Part shown: positions 62,321 through 64,000 of the stretch, one piece after another | How the letters are laid out: the number at the start of each line of letters is the position of its first letter | Position numbering within the stretch: position 1 is the stretch's first letter | NCBI GenBank assembly: GCA_001534745.1 | Contig: CP013997.1 | Span: 2,046,001 to 2,110,000, forward strand | DNA from: Pseudomonas monteilii | GTDB taxonomy: Bacteria; Pseudomonadota; Gammaproteobacteria; Pseudomonadales; Pseudomonadaceae | Direction of reading: 5' to 3' | DNA: 64,000 bases | Program-made: the position numbers and the translations under genes | The notes under the pieces: model-generated | What the model saw: the letters and a program-made list of their open reading frames with translations, nothing else | What the model was told of the DNA's origin: nothing | Databases searched by the model: none

Positions 62321-63103
62321 ATGTCCGATTCTCCCTCGATCGCCTCGCCCATCACCGTCTTTCCCGCCGCCGCTTCCTTGAGCACGGCCCACGAGCAGGT
62401 TGCCCAGGCCGAACGGCAGTTGCAGCGCCGCCAGGGCCAGGTCATGCGGATCTTCATGGGCGTGCAGACAGCCTATTGCGCCTACCTGCTGCTCAAGTGG
62501 GTCTGGCAAGGCCACTACATCGGTGGGCCGATCTACGCGGTGCTGATCTGGTGCCTGCTGTGGCTGCTGGCCGTGCCGTTGTCGCTGCTCTGGCGTCCGC
62601 AGGTGCGGGCCCTGGATCGGGCCCAGGCGGCGCTGGGTTCGGCACGGCTGGAGGCCGACAAGGCGTTTTTGGCCAGCCAGTCGCTGGGCGCCTACCGCTG
62701 GGTCTGCCGCAGCGGGCGTATGCTCGGCGTGTTTCCAGAGCGCCAGGTGCTCTACGTTTCCGGCGGTGACCTGGGCGATCGGCAGGTATTGATCGACGCA
62801 CCGCTGGCGGTCAAGCAGGTCCACGTCGACGAAAAGACCTTCAGCCAGAGCACGTCCCATACCACGACCACCCACGGGCGGCGTCACGTTTTCGCGTTCA
62901 GCAAGCACATGGGCATGGTCGGCAAGGGCACGTCGCGCTCGACCACCACCACGACCGACCGCACCTCGCGCAGTTTCACGCTGAACGTGCAGGTACAGGC
63001 CGCCGGGCAAGACCCGTGGTGGGTGCAGCTGCCGTTCGGGGCGGACTGGCAGGAGGCGCTGAACTGGAAGCTGCTGGTCGAGCAGGCCGCAGGACGGCAG
63101 TAA
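62321..63103 (+). CDS. Hypothetical membrane protein with Ser/Thr/His-rich segment
   Basis: A 260-residue protein. ATG 62321 has AGGA 5 bp upstream. A charged, coiled N-terminal helix (AEQVAQ-like, QAERQLQRRQGQVMR) is followed by two hydrophobic segments at about 41-85 (FMGVQTAYCAYLLLKWVW, YAVLIWCLLWLLAVPLSLLW), then a soluble part with a Thr/Ser/His-rich stretch (FSQSTSHTTTTHGRRHV and SRSTTTTTDRTSRSFT) and a C-terminal PFGADWQEALNWKLL. Family not recognised. It follows the terminator of the PepSY gene and probably has its own promoter. Confidence 0.7.
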   Translation: MSDSPSIASPITVFPAAASLSTAHEQVAQAERQLQRRQGQVMRIFMGVQTAYCAYLLLKWVWQGHYIGGPIYAVLIWCLLWLLAVPLSLLWRPQVRALDRAQAALGSARLEADKAFLASQSLGAYRWVCRSGRMLGVFPERQVLYVSGGDLGDRQVLIDAPLAVKQVHVDEKTFSQSTSHTTTTHGRRHVFAFSKHMGMVGKGTSRSTTTTTDRTSRSFTLNVQVQAAGQDPWWVQLPFGADWQEALNWKLLVEQAAGRQ

Positions 63104-63136
63104 GCCTGAATGGCAGGGCGGCGTGCTAACGCGCCG

Positions 63137-63862
63137 TCAGCCTGCCTTGCGCAGGGTCAGGTTGATGCGCCGTTCACCCAGGCGAGGGTGATGCCCGGGC
63201 TTGATCGGCAACACGCCATGGAAGCGCAACCGGTCCTCGCCTCCCCAGACCAGGACATCGCCATGGCTCAGCGGTACCTGCGCGACCCGATCGGCGCGTT
63301 GCGACCCGCCCAGTACAAAGACCGCCGGCAGCCCGAGCGACAGCGAGACGATCGGCTGCGTGAAGTCGTGCTCGTCGCGGTCCTGATGCAGGCTCAGTCG
63401 CGTGCCGGGCAGGTAGTGGTTGATCAGGCAGGCATCCGGCACGAAACCGTCGAAGCCGGCCAGGGCGGCGGCACGTGAGGCCAGCGCCACCAGCAAGGGT
63501 GGCAGGGCCGGCCAGGGCTGGCCGCTGAGCGGATCGAGGGGCGTGTAGCGGTAGCCCTGGGCATCACTGACCCAGCCCAGCGCGCCACAGTTGCTGGTAC
63601 CCACGGCCATGCGCCGCCCTCCAGGGGTGTACAGATGCCGAAAGGGCGCCGCACGCAGCACCGGGCGCAGGGCGTCGAGCAAGGGTTCGACGCTGTCCAG
63701 GGCAAAACCCGGCAGCAGGACCGTACAGGGCGCCAGGCGCTGTGGCGCCGGGCCGAACAGGTTCAGGTCCGACTGGATCAGAGGGGCAGCCTCGGGAATG
63801 GAAGGAGAGGGCAGTGTAGGTAGGGTAAGGGTGAGCGACAAGCCGTCAGCTACGAGCGGCAC
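63137..63862 (-). CDS. alkB: DNA repair dioxygenase AlkB
   Basis: A 241-residue Fe(II)/2-oxoglutarate dioxygenase repairing alkylated bases. Motifs: NHYLPGTRLSLHQDRDEHDF with the metal His-x-Asp, distal His in LRFHGVLP, and RRINLTLRK carrying the 2-oxoglutarate-binding Arg pair (RxNxTxR). The N-terminus is about 25 residues longer than usual AlkB and begins with GTG 63862 without a good ribosome site; a shorter, non-ATG start is possible. It converges with the membrane protein gene at 62321. Confidence 0.92.
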   Translation of the reverse strand: MPLVADGLSLTLTLPTLPSPSIPEAAPLIQSDLNLFGPAPQRLAPCTVLLPGFALDSVEPLLDALRPVLRAAPFRHLYTPGGRRMAVGTSNCGALGWVSDAQGYRYTPLDPLSGQPWPALPPLLVALASRAAALAGFDGFVPDACLINHYLPGTRLSLHQDRDEHDFTQPIVSLSLGLPAVFVLGGSQRADRVAQVPLSHGDVLVWGGEDRLRFHGVLPIKPGHHPRLGERRINLTLRKAG

Positions 63863-64000
63863 GCTGTAGCGTTTGCCGAAGGCTGCGAGGGGGCGGCTCT
63901 TGCGTCGTCTGCACCGGCTCAGGGCGACGTCATGGCCCTGACGTGGTGGAGCAATCGATGCCTGTCATGCACACGCCCAGGCACCACACTGCTTGCGGCT
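63863..64000. other. Window edge, no feature supported
   Basis: The last 138 bp contain the upstream region of alkB. No gene can be assigned on either strand from so little sequence. Confidence 0.4.

Overview
The window looks like chromosome of a fluorescent Pseudomonas, probably of the P. putida group. Most of it is high-GC housekeeping DNA with typical Pseudomonas genes (single-domain trehalose synthase, ppnN, lexA2, pgm, a FAN1-type nuclease). Dozens of REP palindromes lie between genes, with cores such as GGAGCGGCCCCAGTGCCGCG and GGGAGCGGGCTTGCCCGCGA. Species and function calls come from reading the sequence and from memory of the families; no database was searched.

Positions 1-11.7 kb are accessory DNA with lower and uneven GC. 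They open with an IS5-type transposase remnant carrying two in-frame stops. A run of small plus-strand genes follows, most of immunity or unknown type: a DUF1963/YwqG-like protein, two Imm22 paralogues in tandem, a DUF4303 protein, three SMI1/KNR4 (SUKH) proteins, a DUF7716-like protein, a frameshifted DUF6386 gene and several unrecognised small acidic proteins. No intact toxin gene is visible; broken fragments lie at 9.55-9.71 kb and perhaps 3.26-3.6 kb. I read this as an orphan-immunity array of the kind that accumulates next to Rhs, T6SS or CDI polymorphic toxin loci.

Positions 11.7-31.6 kb hold a LysR regulator divergent from a quinone-reductase-like MDR enzyme, then a two-gene overlapping unit made of an unrecognised 437-residue protein and a MocR/GntR-type regulator that has lost its PLP-binding residues. 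Next is an overlapping nuclease-helicase pair (VRR-NUC FAN1-like protein, and a DinG/XPD-like helicase with an N-terminal RecB/Cas4-like nuclease motif set). A complete IS3-family element with a 3-bp target duplication has inserted into a REP cluster upstream of pgm. A beta-propeller protein, a chemoreceptor, an NhaC/YuiF-type antiporter and an orphan FecR follow.

Positions 31.7-49.4 kb hold a marR-emrA-emrB-like efflux operon with a palindrome inside its promoter, an aldo/keto reductase with a duplicated gene tail beside it, two GNAT acetyltransferases, a LysE exporter, histidinol-phosphatase, a HAD phosphatase, lexA2 with an exact LexA2 box next to its start, a MocR regulator with intact PLP motifs, an ABC-F ATPase, a flavin reductase, small proteins, an alpha/beta hydrolase and a Tat-exported Gfo/Idh/MocA oxidoreductase.

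Positions 49.8-64 kb hold ppnN, treS, a MetF-like protein with a cysteine-rich C-terminus, a PoxB-like ThDP enzyme, a lipoprotein esterase, the carboxynorspermidine/carboxyspermidine pair (nspC and its dehydrogenase), DUF2945, PepSY and membrane proteins, and alkB. Across the window many intergenic gaps carry REP-associated tandem duplications of about 115-390 bp, and four spots carry 7-bp tandem repeats.
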